From Ypsolopha sequella (Eukaryota; Arthropoda; Insecta; Lepidoptera; Ypsolophidae), in the NCBI GenBank assembly GCA_934047225.1, contig OW204012.1:6510001-6574000 (forward strand): a stretch of 64,000 nucleotides of DNA, written 5' to 3'. This document shows, piece after piece, positions 36,388-48,034 of this stretch; position 1 is the stretch's first letter; each line of letters begins with the position of its first letter. Below the pieces are notes generated by a model, which saw only the letters and a list, made by a program, of their open reading frames with translations, was not told the origin of the DNA and did not search any database. A program made the position numbers and the translations under genes.

Positions 36388-36480
36388 GGCACGTCCTCTT
36401 CCTCATCAATAGGCTCGCTCTCAGCCTGAATGCTCTCCATCGCTGTCGAGTGAGCTACCAGACGCTGACGGTTTGTTGAT
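36388..36480 (-). CDS. PIP5K: PIP5K exon E, copy 2 (tandem duplicate, apparently usable)
   Basis: This is a second 93-nt copy exactly 145 bp downstream in transcript order. The acceptor (gatggcag) and donor (gtgagtat) are both kept and the frame is open. The encoded peptide differs from copy 1 only near its start (STNRQRLVAHS against SINRQRLVAHS). Including it as well as copy 1 would add 31 residues without shifting frame, and using it instead of copy 1 would be nearly silent. The intervening intron is only 52 bp, which is short even for insects, so efficient splicing of both copies is uncertain. Confidence 0.6.
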
Positions 36481-36532
36481 CTGCCATCCGTGGCAGTATA
36501 TCTATGTTATATATAAAGTAACTAATACTCAC

Positions 36533-36625
36533 GGCACGTCCTCTTCCTCATCAATAGGCTCGCTCTCAGCCTGAATGCTCTCCATCGCTGTCGAGTGAGC
36601 CACCAAACGCTGACGGTTTATTGAT
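36533..36625 (-). CDS. PIP5K: PIP5K exon E, copy 1 (first in transcript order)
   Basis: This 93-bp exon (1 + 30 codons + 2, phase 2/2) has acceptor aaatttccag and donor gtgagtat. It encodes SINRQRLVAHSTAMESIQAE followed by SEPIDEEEDV. STAMESIQ is a conserved block in type I PIP5Ks between the catalytic loop and the activation loop. Its length is divisible by 3 and its two phases match. It connects exon D (AG|A) and exon F (CC|T) in frame. It is the first of three tandem copies and has its own distinct upstream intron sequence. Confidence 0.9.
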
Positions 36626-38758
36626 CTGGAAATTTTATAATGTTGACATTAAAACATTTCAGGCCGGTTGTAAGATGGCAGGCGAGAATTCAAGGGATTA
36701 TGGGAGTTATCAATTATGGTGATGATGATAAAAGGCAAATATTACTGATATTTTAGGCGGGATTCGATGTTATCGATGCTAAAATGTTTTGTTGGTTTAA
36801 TTTTATTGACTTTTATTAGAGATGAATTTAAATGAGCTATACAATGACAACATAATTTTGGCAACCATGCCCGATCTCATACGCATGATCCTCTGTTATA
36901 TCAACAATACTGCACCAATCACTCTGAAATAAACATATTTTGAGGACTAAACTTGATTACAATACATTTTCTCGATAAAAATATTGCTATATTACAGTCA
37001 AATCGTACATTAAACCGCTATTATTCAATTAAAACTTTTAATTAGATAATGAAACTCTCAATATAAAGCACGCCCAGAATATTTTACATTTAAAAATAAC
37101 CATTACTTTCAACGTAAAAATTTTTTTGAATGAAACACGCGCTTAAGAACAGACATCACGACGCGACCAACTCAGTTGTGGGCGTGGCCAAATGTCATGC
37201 TGTTTCATTTCGCTATAAGGTGCACGCTCCATGAAACTTGCGAGGACAATACAATCGTGCCGATTCCGTCGCGGACACAAAATTGAAAACTTGTTTCAGG
37301 AGTTTGGTTATTATTAATCTAGATAGCATTTTCGTTCTTTGACTCGTATTAATTTTTTGATTTTAATTGAAACAATAAAAGCACATTCGGCTACACTTTT
37401 AGTAAAAAAAAAAGTTAAATTTACGTATTTTATGGATTTGTTGTTGAGATATTAATCAAATTTCACGATTTTTAATTCGACTTAAACATAGATCTAGATA
37501 ATGTTACTGGACTCAGCCTAAAATATTATAACAACATTCCATAGACACCCCACAATGTGTTGACAGCGTTTGTATGGAGGTTTGCGCGTAACGACGCCTC
37601 TGAACAACGCACAATGGTTCAGTTGCACTTAATGCAAAATGACTTGCTCAATGTCGGGTACTATCGACTCGTAATGACAAGCTATAATGGCTATTTAGAT
37701 AGAGTCCATGTCGTAAATGTCTTCGTAGAATGAAACGTTATAGGATGAATAATGCCCTTACTTACTTATAGGTTAGTTAGAAGAACAAGTTGTATCGTCG
37801 GAAAGCTATTATTTTACTGTTAAAGGAGTTAAAGAGGTATGGAATACTAATATAAAATAGTAAATGATTTTGTTACAAAGATGTTCTTTTGTAATGTTGT
37901 TTGAAATACCTGAAAAAAATATTAATTTAAGTTATAACCTAGAATGTATGTATTACAGTTTTATATCATTACAGTTTTATATCAAGCAAATCATGCCGAA
38001 TTACACGTCACAGTACAGATATTGAAACTCACGAAGTGTGTTTGATTATGGTTGTGGTAGTGACGTGTACAGATAAGCGCTTTTGTGTGTGTTTACTACA
38101 ATCATAGCTAAGACAAAAAGCAGGGATTGCGACGAGCTCCAACTTCCCTTCACTGGACCAGTTTATGTGTCAGAACGCTGAAGCTGTTCGGCTCTACTTT
38201 AAGGAGCTGTCCTGGCTGGGCTGACTGACCGGGGGGAAGTGCACAATATTCACGATTACCGAGAATCAGTGCAGGACTCATCGCCCCCGCTACGAATTTA
38301 GAATTTAGAATTTTTACAATCATAGCCCACAGAACACTTACCCATTAGACATTTTATCAACCATGTGACAAGAAAGAATTTTTTCCCCCACTGCTGGGGT
38401 AATGCAGGGAGGGTACTGTAAGGGATTCAATAGTTAAGGGCGCACCAAGCGTCTGCCTTTGTCTCTGTCTTTTTCTTTACGTGTAAATAGTAAAGGAAAT
38501 AACCAAACTTTTGCAGTTTTTCAATGTTTTTGGTTGTTATTTTCATCATATTGTTGTTAAATAAAAAACGATTGTGTATAAACGCTCCAGTCGTCTATGA
38601 ACTTTGTTTTAGTAAATGAATCATAATATCACATTATTTATTTATATAAAAAGTAAAAAGAGGTAAGTTTGCGAATTTATTCTATCGAGCCAACTTTATC
38701 AAATATTGTTTCCATCATGTATACAGTCTAGTGTATATACCCAGTAACACCAATATGA
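36626..38758. other. Intron between exons D and E, few features
   Basis: Contains the inverted relative of 34.1 kb (37155-37320) and a stretch (37430-37600) resembling 45490-45660. Otherwise nothing recognised. Confidence 0.5.
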
Positions 38759-38981
38759 AAGGTGTAACCATATTTGAAGAGTTTAGCAGTCAATGGTATA
38801 GAACAACTTTTACTATGGAACAAACCATGAAATCTCGAAAAAAAAACTGCCCTTCCATACATTTCGGCCGAGCGGCATTGCATTTTTCCATGAAAAAGTA
38901 ATAATTTTTTTCGCGATCCAGTTTTTGTTCCATAGTAAAAGTTGTTCTATACCATTGACTGAATAAGCTTTTCAAATATGG
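38759..38981. repeat. Foldback family C, copy 2, tips missing
   Basis: Arms begin at gaaaggtgtaaccatatttg; the outermost gtgtaaca is lost on both sides. Confidence 0.8.
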
Positions 38982-39150
38982 TATGGTATAAACTGGCGCA
39001 GCCAGAGCAAGACAACGCTTGGTATGGGCTGCTTCAGTCTCCCGCGCACATGCGTAGCAGCCAGATGTATTTTGTGTACCGCAGAGATTGAAATTCGCGA
39101 CTGGTCGTCCACCCAACTACCCACAACTGGCTGCTTAATATTTTGGCCAG

Positions 39151-39313
39151 GGGCTCTACCGCGTAATTCTCATTTTTATCAACTTCAAGCAAATGCATGC
39201 GAAATTCAACGCGTGCAAAAGAGATGACATGTTAGGCGGGCGTCGTCGCACGCACGTCAAATTTCAATCTCATGTTGATGTTGATGAAAATGAGAATTAC
39301 GCGGTAGACCCGC
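39151..39313. repeat. Foldback family B, copy 3
   Basis: Complete 163-bp copy, same orientation as copy 1, flanked by cag on both sides or nearly so. Confidence 0.85.
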
Positions 39314-39967
39314 AGCTGCCAGGCTGTCTAGTGGCCTCCCGGCCTTAATGTAAAGTGTTCTCATTATTTACTAAATAAACATGATTATATTATTATATTC
39401 TGTGTGCAATAGCCAAACGTACTTCGTGAGACAGAATATCTGTACTGGACAAATTAGTAAGTGTTGCAAATATGTCATGCTGTTATGTATAAAGTTTTAG
39501 TGTATATATGTATATAGCATACGCAAAATTCATACAAAAACATTCATTCGAAAACCATACAAAAATCCATGCAAGATGTGAGTGTTGATCAAAAATAAAA
39601 ATAAAAACACGGGTTATGGTAGAAAGAGACATCAAAGCTCATGTTAGAGTGTTAGAGAGGGGTAAAACATTCAAATAAAGAAAGTGTCGTACTGTGTCCT
39701 TTTCACTTGTTGACCGAATTCCTCCTTTCTTTGCTCTGACCTGAAAGTTGTGGGTAGATAGAGAAGTAGCCGACAACGAAGCCTCATATAATATATATTT
39801 ATTATATGAATATATTTACAGAACATATAATATAAGAATTGGTCCCTAAATAAAAAGCGTGTCTAAAATTGTGGCTCTAACGTTATTATGTGTAAATATA
39901 TTGTTATTTACTGTCACATACACATTACGTTGCGAAAATTATGACAAGGGATGTTACAAAGGCTGTA

Positions 39968-40603
39968 TGTACAGTCGACAAGATTCCCGCCTGTCCAGTT
40001 TCAAAACCTTGTTGCTTGCATGTGGCGATCTCAGTTAGCCCCGCCCTTTATTTTGTTGACCGATGAAAGTTTATGAGAGGCACTTTTTATGGCGTTTTCG
40101 GGTCCATTACGCGAGGGCCAGAGCTTCAGGCTTCTGGCGGCGCTTTTTGCTGCGCTTCCAGGCGGTTTTTACGACGGGCTTTGCCCTGCCACGACACCAG
40201 TCGGCGCCTTCCACCGCATCGGATGTATAGCGCGCTCGCTCGCTCAAAGCGCTCGACACTAGGCTCGATCACTGTTTAAACCACCCGCCTCCCCGCACAC
40301 CGCCGTCCCGAGAGCGCAAGTCACTCGAAGCCGGACAAGACGCGCGAGCGGCGGCCCATGGCCGGCTCTATACAACTTCATACATTTGTGTTCTCCGCCG
40401 GCGCCGTTGCAAGAAGAACCGCTTGGCATGCCTCTCAAAGTCTGAAGCTTTGGCCGACCGGTTAGACTTCATTAGTCAAAGTTTATGGTTGAGCGTTAAT
40501 GACTAACAAAAATAGCAAGGCGGGGCTAGCGAAAGATGCCGCGAACCACTGCACACAAAACTAGCTCTTAAGGTGGACAAGCGGGAATGTTGTCGACTGT
40601 ACA
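39968..40603. mobile_element. 636-bp inverted-repeat element with GC-rich core
   Basis: tgtacagtcgacaagattcc at the left and the complement of its near-copy at the right, with a further inverted block (agccccgcc near 40036; ggcggggct near 40520) inside. The core (40080-40440) is strikingly GC- and CpG-rich. No gene recognised. Confidence 0.75.
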
Positions 40604-41818
40604 CGCATCGGCACGGTTTTAGAGGTGCGAGCAAAAGTAGTGAAGGATTTACATATATATTTGAATTTATTTATAATAATTACAATTTAATATTTTTGTT
40701 ATTATTCAAATTTAATAATTATGTGAAGATTATGTATTTAAACTTAAGGCATTATAAAATTAAGTAATTTATTTGTAGATAACTACATTCATGTGTATTG
40801 ACGTGTGTTAAGAGCGGTTTCTCAGCCGAATTGTGAAAAACCCTCCTTTTTCTAATTAATCGAAACAGAACACTTAAATTAAAAATTCACTCAGTAGTTA
40901 TTCAACAAAACCTTATTACCTATGTATTGTGTATGTTACCATCGCAAATTTTGAATGCTCTTGAAATAGTTAGGGTGTCTGTCTTGTTAGTCAGTCCTTT
41001 GAGCACCAAGTGACCAAATATAGGACGACTCCCACGAACTAAGAATAGATTAATATCGGTGACCGGGGGATGTAATTATTTGATGACAAGAACGGTGAAG
41101 CAGTTGTTGAAGGACTGGTTGTAGGGTTGGGCATGATGTCAGCATGTTGGTACACTTACTGATGTTATGAATTATGATTATTTAGTTAATAAGTGCTTGG
41201 TCTGATTTTTGGCTTTATATTACATTAGCGATGCGCCCCTATCAATGCTGATACTAAATATACTACAGTATTTTTGGTACTTAATTTGATAAGGATTAAT
41301 GCTGTATTGCTTAAAACCGCTTCGTAAATAAGCAATTATTTCTCGTAAAATGTAAAGGATAAGAAATGGTTATTGTGGGTTATCCCTAAGAGATAGATAG
41401 ACATAATACACCATCGCGAACTTTTTTGTAGACCTTTTTGTAGACCTTTTTTTTGTAGACAATACTGTAGTACATTATTTTGATCTATCTCAAGGGTTCA
41501 GCCAGCGTTTGCAATGTAAGCGCAAAAAAAATAGTTTTTTAACGACATCACATTAGAAACCTCTAAAATTATCAGTGTTTCTCGACTATATTATGTATGT
41601 ATTAACATATAAACCTTCCTCTTGAATCACTCTATCTATTAAAAACAACCGCATCAAAATCCGTTGCGTAGTTTTAAAGATCTAAGCATACATAGGGACA
41701 GAGAGACAGCGGGAAGCGACTTTTTTTTATACTATGTAATGATAATGATAATGCGTATGTGACGTAATGGAGATAAAGGAGTATAATAACAGCATCTAAC
41801 GGAAGCAGGAAGAGAACA
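40604..41818. other. Intron sequence without a clear feature
   Basis: AT-rich. A weak Helitron-like segment lies at 41630-41745. Confidence 0.4.
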
Positions 41819-41976
41819 GGGGCTCTACCGCGTAATTCTCATTTGTATCAACTTCAAGCAAATGCAATTCAACGCGTGCAAAAGAGATGGCATGTTAGGC
41901 GGGCGTCGTCGCACGCACGATAAATTTCAATCTCAAGTTGATGTTGATGAAAATGAGAATTACGCGGTAGACCCAC
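41819..41976. repeat. Foldback family B, copy 4
   Basis: Complete apart from a few missing bases in the left half; flanked by ag. Confidence 0.85.
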
Positions 41977-42488
41977 AGATCTACTTGAAGCTGATCATAT
42001 AAGTAATTTTATGTCTATTGTATATTTATTTGTAAACTCAACTGAAAACGTTTTATTGGATTGAAATTCGAGGATTGTTTCTTTCTTTAACTCTTTAATA
42101 AAATAAATACTGTGCATACCTACGTCCAGTGAACGAAAAAATCATAGAAGTCTGATTAGAACTGAAAAATTACCTAACGATAGTGTGTTGAACACAATTT
42201 TGTACGGCGACGGCTCCAATAGTATTCAATGTGTCTTTGTGTCGGCCAATCACGGCTTAAAAATGAGACTTCTATGTTTTTTCATTCGCCGCCTAAGTGA
42301 TAAATGATTAAGTATACAAATAAAATTTTAAATGTTTCCGTGTTAGAGTGTTACTATACATGACATATTTCAGAATATTTTTTTACGTCCCTAAATTGCT
42401 GACAGATTTTATTGACTTGACTTTAAAATGTCATGAAATGACGTCCTTAACAAAAAAAAGTCCTCTTCTGTCAACAACTTTAGAAACT

Positions 42489-42864
42489 AAGAGCACTGTT
42501 ATCGCCAGAACTCCTAATAACAGCTGCTCGCTGATTATGTCCTTATTTATGAATGTTTACCTAAATTTTGAATTTGTGTAACTTATCTCGTACTTAATCC
42601 ATGACTTGAACCTAAAACATTTACTAAAACCAAATACACACAAAATTTACAAGCGTTTAAAAGTAAATAATGGAATTTACACTCCAAAACTTTTAAACGC
42701 TTGTAATTTTTGTGTGTATTTGATTTTAGTAAATGTTTTAGGTTCAAGTCAAGGATTAACGTACGAGATAAGTTACACAAATTCAAAATTTAGGTAAACA
42801 TTAACAAATGAGGACATAATCAGCGAACAGCTGTTATTAAGAATTCTGGCGAGCACGGTGCCCT
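42489..42864. repeat. Near-perfect 375-bp palindrome
   Basis: Left arm from gagcactgttatcgccag to acaagcgtttaaaagt and the right arm as its complement, with a loop of about 24 bp (around 42663-42690). It lies about 110 bp beyond the 3' edge of PIP5K exon D. Confidence 0.9.
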
Positions 42865-42975
42865 TAAGCGCGCTTTCGCAAAAAATCAGTTTACGCCATC
42901 ATAACACAACGACATACACAACGAATTCGGTTTCATTACTATCCCTCGCTACATTTTCAAACCAAAATCGTTTAC

Positions 42976-43271
42976 CTGGTCCGATTCAATCCTGACTTCT
43001 TCGGCTCCTGGTCATCATCGTCGCTCTGGCCGGAGTCAACCAATTTACGAGCCTCGGTCTTCTCCCGCTGCGCCTCATCCAGATTGTGGATGCCGACGAG
43101 CAGGGAGTAGTCCATGATCTTAAAACTCTCCAAGACTCTGCAGTCTCGCTGCATGGTCTTCACGAGGGCGTTGTACGTGTCAGCCTCCAGGAATATCCCT
43201 TCTGTGTGATGCTCCATGAAATCCAAGTCTTTGTATGTGGGGGAATTCTTCTGTCTTTCCGATTTGTTGGC
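42976..43271 (-). CDS. PIP5K: PIP5K exon D: catalytic MDYSLL segment and acidic insert
   Basis: This 296-bp exon (98 codons plus AG, phase 0 in, phase 2 out) has acceptor ctccacag and donor gtaaac. It encodes [20 protein letters not shown], then [20 protein letters not shown], then the catalytic-loop equivalent [21 protein letters not shown]. It closes with a variable acidic linker ([20 protein letters not shown]). The Asp in MDYSLL is catalytic in PIP kinases. The acidic linker corresponds to the loop that is disordered and variable among type I enzymes. It joins in frame to the 36.6-kb exon. Confidence 0.95.
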
Positions 43272-43770
43272 CTGTGGAGTAACTGAACGTGTTAGATGCA
43301 GTTCAGGGTTGGATTTCGTAGTATAATTATACTATTTGTACTATTTTCATGACATGTAGTATGTAGTATTGTAATGGAACTATACTACGTAAAAATACCA
43401 TAATTTTATCTTCAGGCCGACCTACTTGTTTTATTGGTTGAGACGTTTTGCTTTTTAACATTTACCCTACAATTTGGGGAATTTCTGTGCATTATGACTA
43501 TTTTTGTTATTTCTTTTATTTCACTAAAAAATAGGCTATTTCATTAAATTATGAATATTTTTAGTAAATTTTTCTAAATTTATCTAACAAATAGGCTATT
43601 CTATTTCAATTCAAAACAAAAATCGCCGAAAAACGAAACGTAGTATAATTTTACCTAAGTAGTATATTTTTAATTCTCATAGACAATAATTTTCCGAGGG
43701 TGTGAATCCAACCCTGATTCAGTTCCGTCTTTTCCATAGGGGCACCGGGGGCACTAGGCCTGCGGGCCTA

Positions 43771-43987
43771 TTGTGTATCTCTAGTTGCCTTCTGGACTGG
43801 GTGTCTATCATCAAAAACATAGATATACTATCGAATTCCGATGTCCTAAGGATATTTTCGCACTTGAAGTGACGACACAGATTGTTAATACTTCAATACC
43901 CACTAAAGGCAATTTTGAAATTTCAGTTTTTAGCTATGTTTTTGATGATAAGCACCTCGTGCAGTTGGCAACTAAAGATACAGAATA
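43771..43987. repeat. Foldback family A, copy 2
   Basis: Same orientation as the 8.0-kb copy, and the short ORF is still open. Lies in the intron between PIP5K exons C and D. Confidence 0.85.
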
Positions 43988-44437
43988 GGGGGGCAGGGCC
44001 CCCGGTTTCACGGGGCCTCAGAGTGCCAACATTTTTAAATAATAATTTCCCTATATTTACACCAAATAAGGTAGATATAAACAATATGCACAAATACATA
44101 TAAATAAAATAGCCACATCTATTTTACGTTTTCGTTCGGTCGGTTTTGCACAATTTAAGCTCGTATTATTTACAGTTCCATGAATATTTTAAATTTACAC
44201 ATAGCTTATATTTACATTAAATATAAACTACTCCCGTCATTTTGGCTTATATGACTATGGGCTTCCCTCTTTAATTGCTGGAAGCAGTCATCGCGCGGCA
44301 TAAAAATAAAGTCAACTGAGAAAGGGCAAATCGATGTTAAGGTGACACTTTCGGAAGGGGCACTTAACTTGGAAATAAAAAATGCAATATAAGAATACCT
44401 CTCTCTTGTACAGCCCCAACAACTTTGTAATATAGGA

Positions 44438-45185
44438 ATACCTTTCTCTTGTAGGTGGACCCCTTGAGGTCATATTTCTGGTGCAGCTTGACCGAGGACG
44501 GCAGGACGTTGTTGTTGTTGCACTGGTAGCAGTACAGACCGAAGAACTTTATAATATAGGGATACCTTTCTCTTGTAGGTGGACCCCTTGAGGTCATATT
44601 TCTGGTGCAGCTTGACCGAGGACGGCAGGACGTCGTTGCTGTTGCACTGGTAGCAATACAGACGGAAGAACTTTGTAATACAGGGATACCTTTCTCTTGT
44701 AGGTGGACCCCTTGAGGTCATATTTCTGGTGCAGCTAGACCGAGGACGGCAGGACGTCGTTGCTGTTGCACTGGTAGCAGTACAGACGGAAGAACTTTGT
44801 AATACAGGGATACCTTTCTCTTGTAGGTGGACCCCTTGAGGTCATATTTCTGGTGCAGCTTGACCGAGGACGGCAGGACGTCGTTGCTGTTGCACTGGTA
44901 GCAGTACAGACGGAAGAACTTTGTAATACAGGGATACCTTTCTCTTGTAGGTGGACCCCTTGAGGTCATATTTCTGGTGCAGCTTGACCGAGGACGGCAG
45001 GACGTCGTTGCTGTTGCACTGGTAGCAGTACAGACGGAAGCAATTTGTAATACAGGGATACCTTTCTCTTGTAGGTGTACCCCTTGAGGTCATATTTCTG
45101 GTGCAGCTTGACCGAGGACGGCAGGACGTCGTTTCTGTTGCACTGGTAGCAGTACAGACCGAAGAACTTTATAATATAGGGATAC
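44438..45185 (-). repeat. Six 124-bp tandem units derived from PIP5K exon C
   Basis: The sequence around the exon C donor (atacctttctcttgtagg on the plus strand) recurs at 44438, 44562, 44686, 44810, 44934, 45058 and 45182, exactly 124 bp apart. Each unit has 105 nt that read FFxLYCYQCN..DVLPSS and end [10 protein letters not shown] (the unit next to exon C reads [10 protein letters not shown]), plus about 19 nt of intron ending aaag. Relative to exon C, a 24-nt stretch encoding the VRLVAMNN region is missing. Every unit keeps the AAG|gtat donor but none has a convincing acceptor, and 19 bp is too short for a normal intron. Because 124 is not a multiple of 3, reading through shifts frame and stops in the next unit. 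I therefore treat them as intronic pseudo-exons. A further worn trace of the donor lies at 44388-44412. Confidence 0.9.
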
Positions 45186-45338
45186 CTTTCTCTTGTAGGT
45201 GGACCCCTTGAGGTCATATTTCTGGTGCAGCTTGACCGAGGACGGCAGGATGTTGTTCATTGCGACCAGACGCACGTTCTTGCTGTTGCACTGGTAGCAG
45301 TACAGACCGAAGAACTTTGGTAGTAGCGTGCGGGGGTT
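45186..45338 (-). CDS. PIP5K: PIP5K exon C: intact exon with the DLKGS motif
   Basis: This 153-bp exon (51 codons, phase 0/0) has acceptor caaaccgcag at 45338 and donor gtatcc after 45186. It encodes [17 protein letters not shown], the conserved strand [15 protein letters not shown], then [21 protein letters not shown] is an invariant PIP kinase motif close to the substrate site. This is the only copy in the local array that retains the VRLVAMNN strand and a proper acceptor, so it is taken as the functional exon. Six shortened copies follow immediately on its 3' side. Confidence 0.95.
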
Positions 45339-45659
45339 CTGCGGTTTGAAAGATATTCTTTAATCATTTATTGGATAGAAGATGGCAAAATTATGAATTC
45401 CTTAATTACTATGGAAATAATAAATGTCTATGCTTTGAACGGAAATACAGACATATATACGTACACAATTTTTGATCATCTATTAAATTTACTTTTTCAT
45501 AGGTTTGTTTTTGAAGATATTATTCAAATTTGCCGATTTTTAGGTCTAATGCCGCATATATCTAGTTAATTTCAATGGACTCGCCTTAAACTGTAATAAA
45601 CAGATTCCATAGACACCTCCAAAATTTTTTGTTTGCTTTTGTACGCAGGTTTGCGCGTG

Positions 45660-46160
45660 ATGGCTGGCCTTAAGGGCCTTACTATTGCCAAATGGCTACT
45701 TTCTAAAGCCTACTCCTCGTTTACGGCCAAACCAAAAATAATGAAAAAATGTATTATGAATAATCAGCTCTTATACAACATATGCAACATTTTTCTATTT
45801 CATACCACCAAAACTTCTACATGAAAAAATGTATTAACTAAATGGTGTTTTTTGGCTTGAATTTCCTACTGCTCCTAAGTGGCTTGGCCGATTGAATTCA
45901 TTTATGCTTTGATAAATAGATAAACTCGATAGCTATAAACATAACATAGGATTATTCAATCGAACAATCACGTCCATGTGAAAAGTATAATTTTCTCCTA
46001 TTTCGCTCTTTCAAGGACGCAGCGAGCGTCGTAACAGCCACTATGCATTGCGCGCTGATATGAACGTTATTTCAATGTCGTTTCCGTTGATATTCGTACT
46101 GACAAATATCGAGCTGCTAATTTGGCGATGGTAATCGCCTTAAGGGGCTGCACAATGCTA
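45660..46160. repeat. Inverted-repeat element F, copy 1
   Basis: About 480 bp between ccttaagggccttactattg and atggtaatcgccttaagg. Reverse-orientation copies at 50450-50945 and 59305-59762. Confidence 0.75.
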
Positions 46161-46509
46161 AAATTCAGTCCTGCTCTAACGCTTTTGTTTTTTAACTGTC
46201 TGCTCTAATCATAAGCCGCGCACGCAAAACTTCAGTTATTTTGAAACCACAGCTACATTAGGACATTAACTTTAATTTCTTTATGTAATAAATATGTGGT
46301 TTTCAATCAAGTTTTGCAGCTTGTGTTGGTTTCGTTTCAATCGGTTTTGATATACGGAAAGTGGATCGCTTTTTTCGTGAAATTTATGTTTTTTTAAAAG
46401 TATTATAATTAAAAGAAAATTGAAAGTATGTTTATTTTTGAAGTGTAATTAATAATTGTCGTGAGTCAAAAAACACGCCATATTTTTTTCAAATTATTAC
46501 CATCTACAT

Positions 46510-46883
46510 CAGGGGTCGGCAACCGGCAACCCGCGGGCCGCTTGCGGCCCGTGAACCACTTTGGTGCGGCCCTCAAGGTCCCCAATTGATGCATGATAAC
46601 TGTGTTTGGTTGTACAAATATTTGTGTGAGCAGACATGATTTTGAACTAACGAAAAAGCAAGCATTGTTCTCAGTTAACGGATGCACATTTAGATCTAAT
46701 ACTGCGCATTTCTACGTCTAAAATGCAAGTCAAATTCAGCCGCAAAAATCGCATTAGATTTGAATAATAAACTACAATAAATATGATACGAAATTGACTA
46801 ATGCGTTATTTATTATATACGGCCTTCGCTGATCCTCTGGTAACATTTGTGGCCCTCCTATGTAATAAGGTTGCCGATCCCTG
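46510..46883. mobile_element. hAT-like non-autonomous element
   Basis: This 374-bp element begins CAGGGGTCGGCAACCGG and ends GGTTGCCGATCCCTG, flanked by atctacat on both sides (46502-46509 and 46884-46891). A related repeat at about 60105 (ttaccatgtatattgacgg) lacks the insertion, so the empty site is visible within this window. Confidence 0.92.
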
Positions 46884-47083
46884 ATCTACATTGACGGAAG
46901 TGAATCCAATGCAAAACTGATGTTTAGCATTGTGGAGCCCCTTAATGTGCATTTTATTTGTACACCAACCATTTGCTGACGGTAAAAAAAACTTTGCTTA
47001 GTAAACCTGCATGTGAACCACACTCGAAAACCCCGCTGAAACCCCCTCGGGGATACATGTCATGACGACATGTTCTAATGTTA

Positions 47084-47505
47084 TTTTTCAATGCAAGTGC
47101 TCGTAAAGGCTCACTTTTTATGCATCAAAACCGAACAGAAAGTCGATTATTTTACCCTATGGATTTTTTTTTTTATTTATTTACAAGAAGTTGGCTAATC
47201 TGCAACCTTTCCTGTGTACCATAAATGTTATACTTTTTTTCCACTGTTAACGGCTCTGGATACAGTCTTTTTGAGCTAATCATAATTTAAAGTTCACAAC
47301 AATGTAACTTTCAACTTTAATAATAAAATTGTTTTCTTTGATTATATTTGTTTTATTTCCTCACAATATGCATTTAAAAACGTAGTATGACACATGGGCG
47401 TAAGAGCAATAAATTACTCGGTTACGTTTAAAACACTCGCTCCGCTCGTGTTTTAAATCGTCCTCGTAATTTATTCCTTTTCGCCCTTGTAGCATAAACT
47501 ACTAA
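47084..47505. repeat. Dispersed repeat E, copy 2
   Basis: Same orientation as 11085-11485, with a small extra segment near 47290-47330. Confidence 0.8.
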
Positions 47506-47633
47506 TTATTACCTCTATTATCTTACCCTTGGTGAAGTTTAAACAGAACTTTTTCCAAATCGCACGATAGAGTTCTGATAACGCTTTTACCACAATCGTT
47601 TTTAAAAATCTGCCTATTTTGTAACGATACAAA

Positions 47634-47931
47634 AAACCGGCGAAGTGCGAGTCGGACTCGCGCACGAAGGGTTCCGTAGCATTGTCTACAAAAACGCCAA
47701 AAAAAACATGTCCGTTGTATGGGAACCCCCATAAACATTTATTTTATTCTGTTTTTTAGTATTTGTTGTTATAGCGGCAACAGAAATACATCATCTGTGA
47801 AAATTTCAACTGTCTAACTATCACGGTTCTAGAGATACAGCCTGGTGACAGACGAACAGACAGACAGACGGACAGCGGAGTCTTAGTAATAGGGTCCCGT
47901 TGGTTACCTTTTGGTTACGGAACCCTAAAAA
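47634..47931. repeat. Interspersed repeat family D, copy 2 (reverse)
   Basis: Runs from ccggcgaagtgcgagtcgga to acggaaccctaaaaa, about 100 bp beyond the 3' edge of PIP5K exon B. Confidence 0.8.
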
Positions 47932-48034
47932 TGACGCGGGATGGTCGTAACCAGGGTTGCCAGGTGTTCGGTATTTTAGCCCCGTGTTCGGTAGCATAAA
48001 CAACTATTATCGTAGTCTGGCAGCGACCGCTCAC

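Noticed and set aside
44364..45275. Series of 83-residue frames repeating [10 protein letters not shown]
   Set aside because: They run through exon-derived units and intron remnants in shifted frames. They are products of the 124-bp array, not separate genes.
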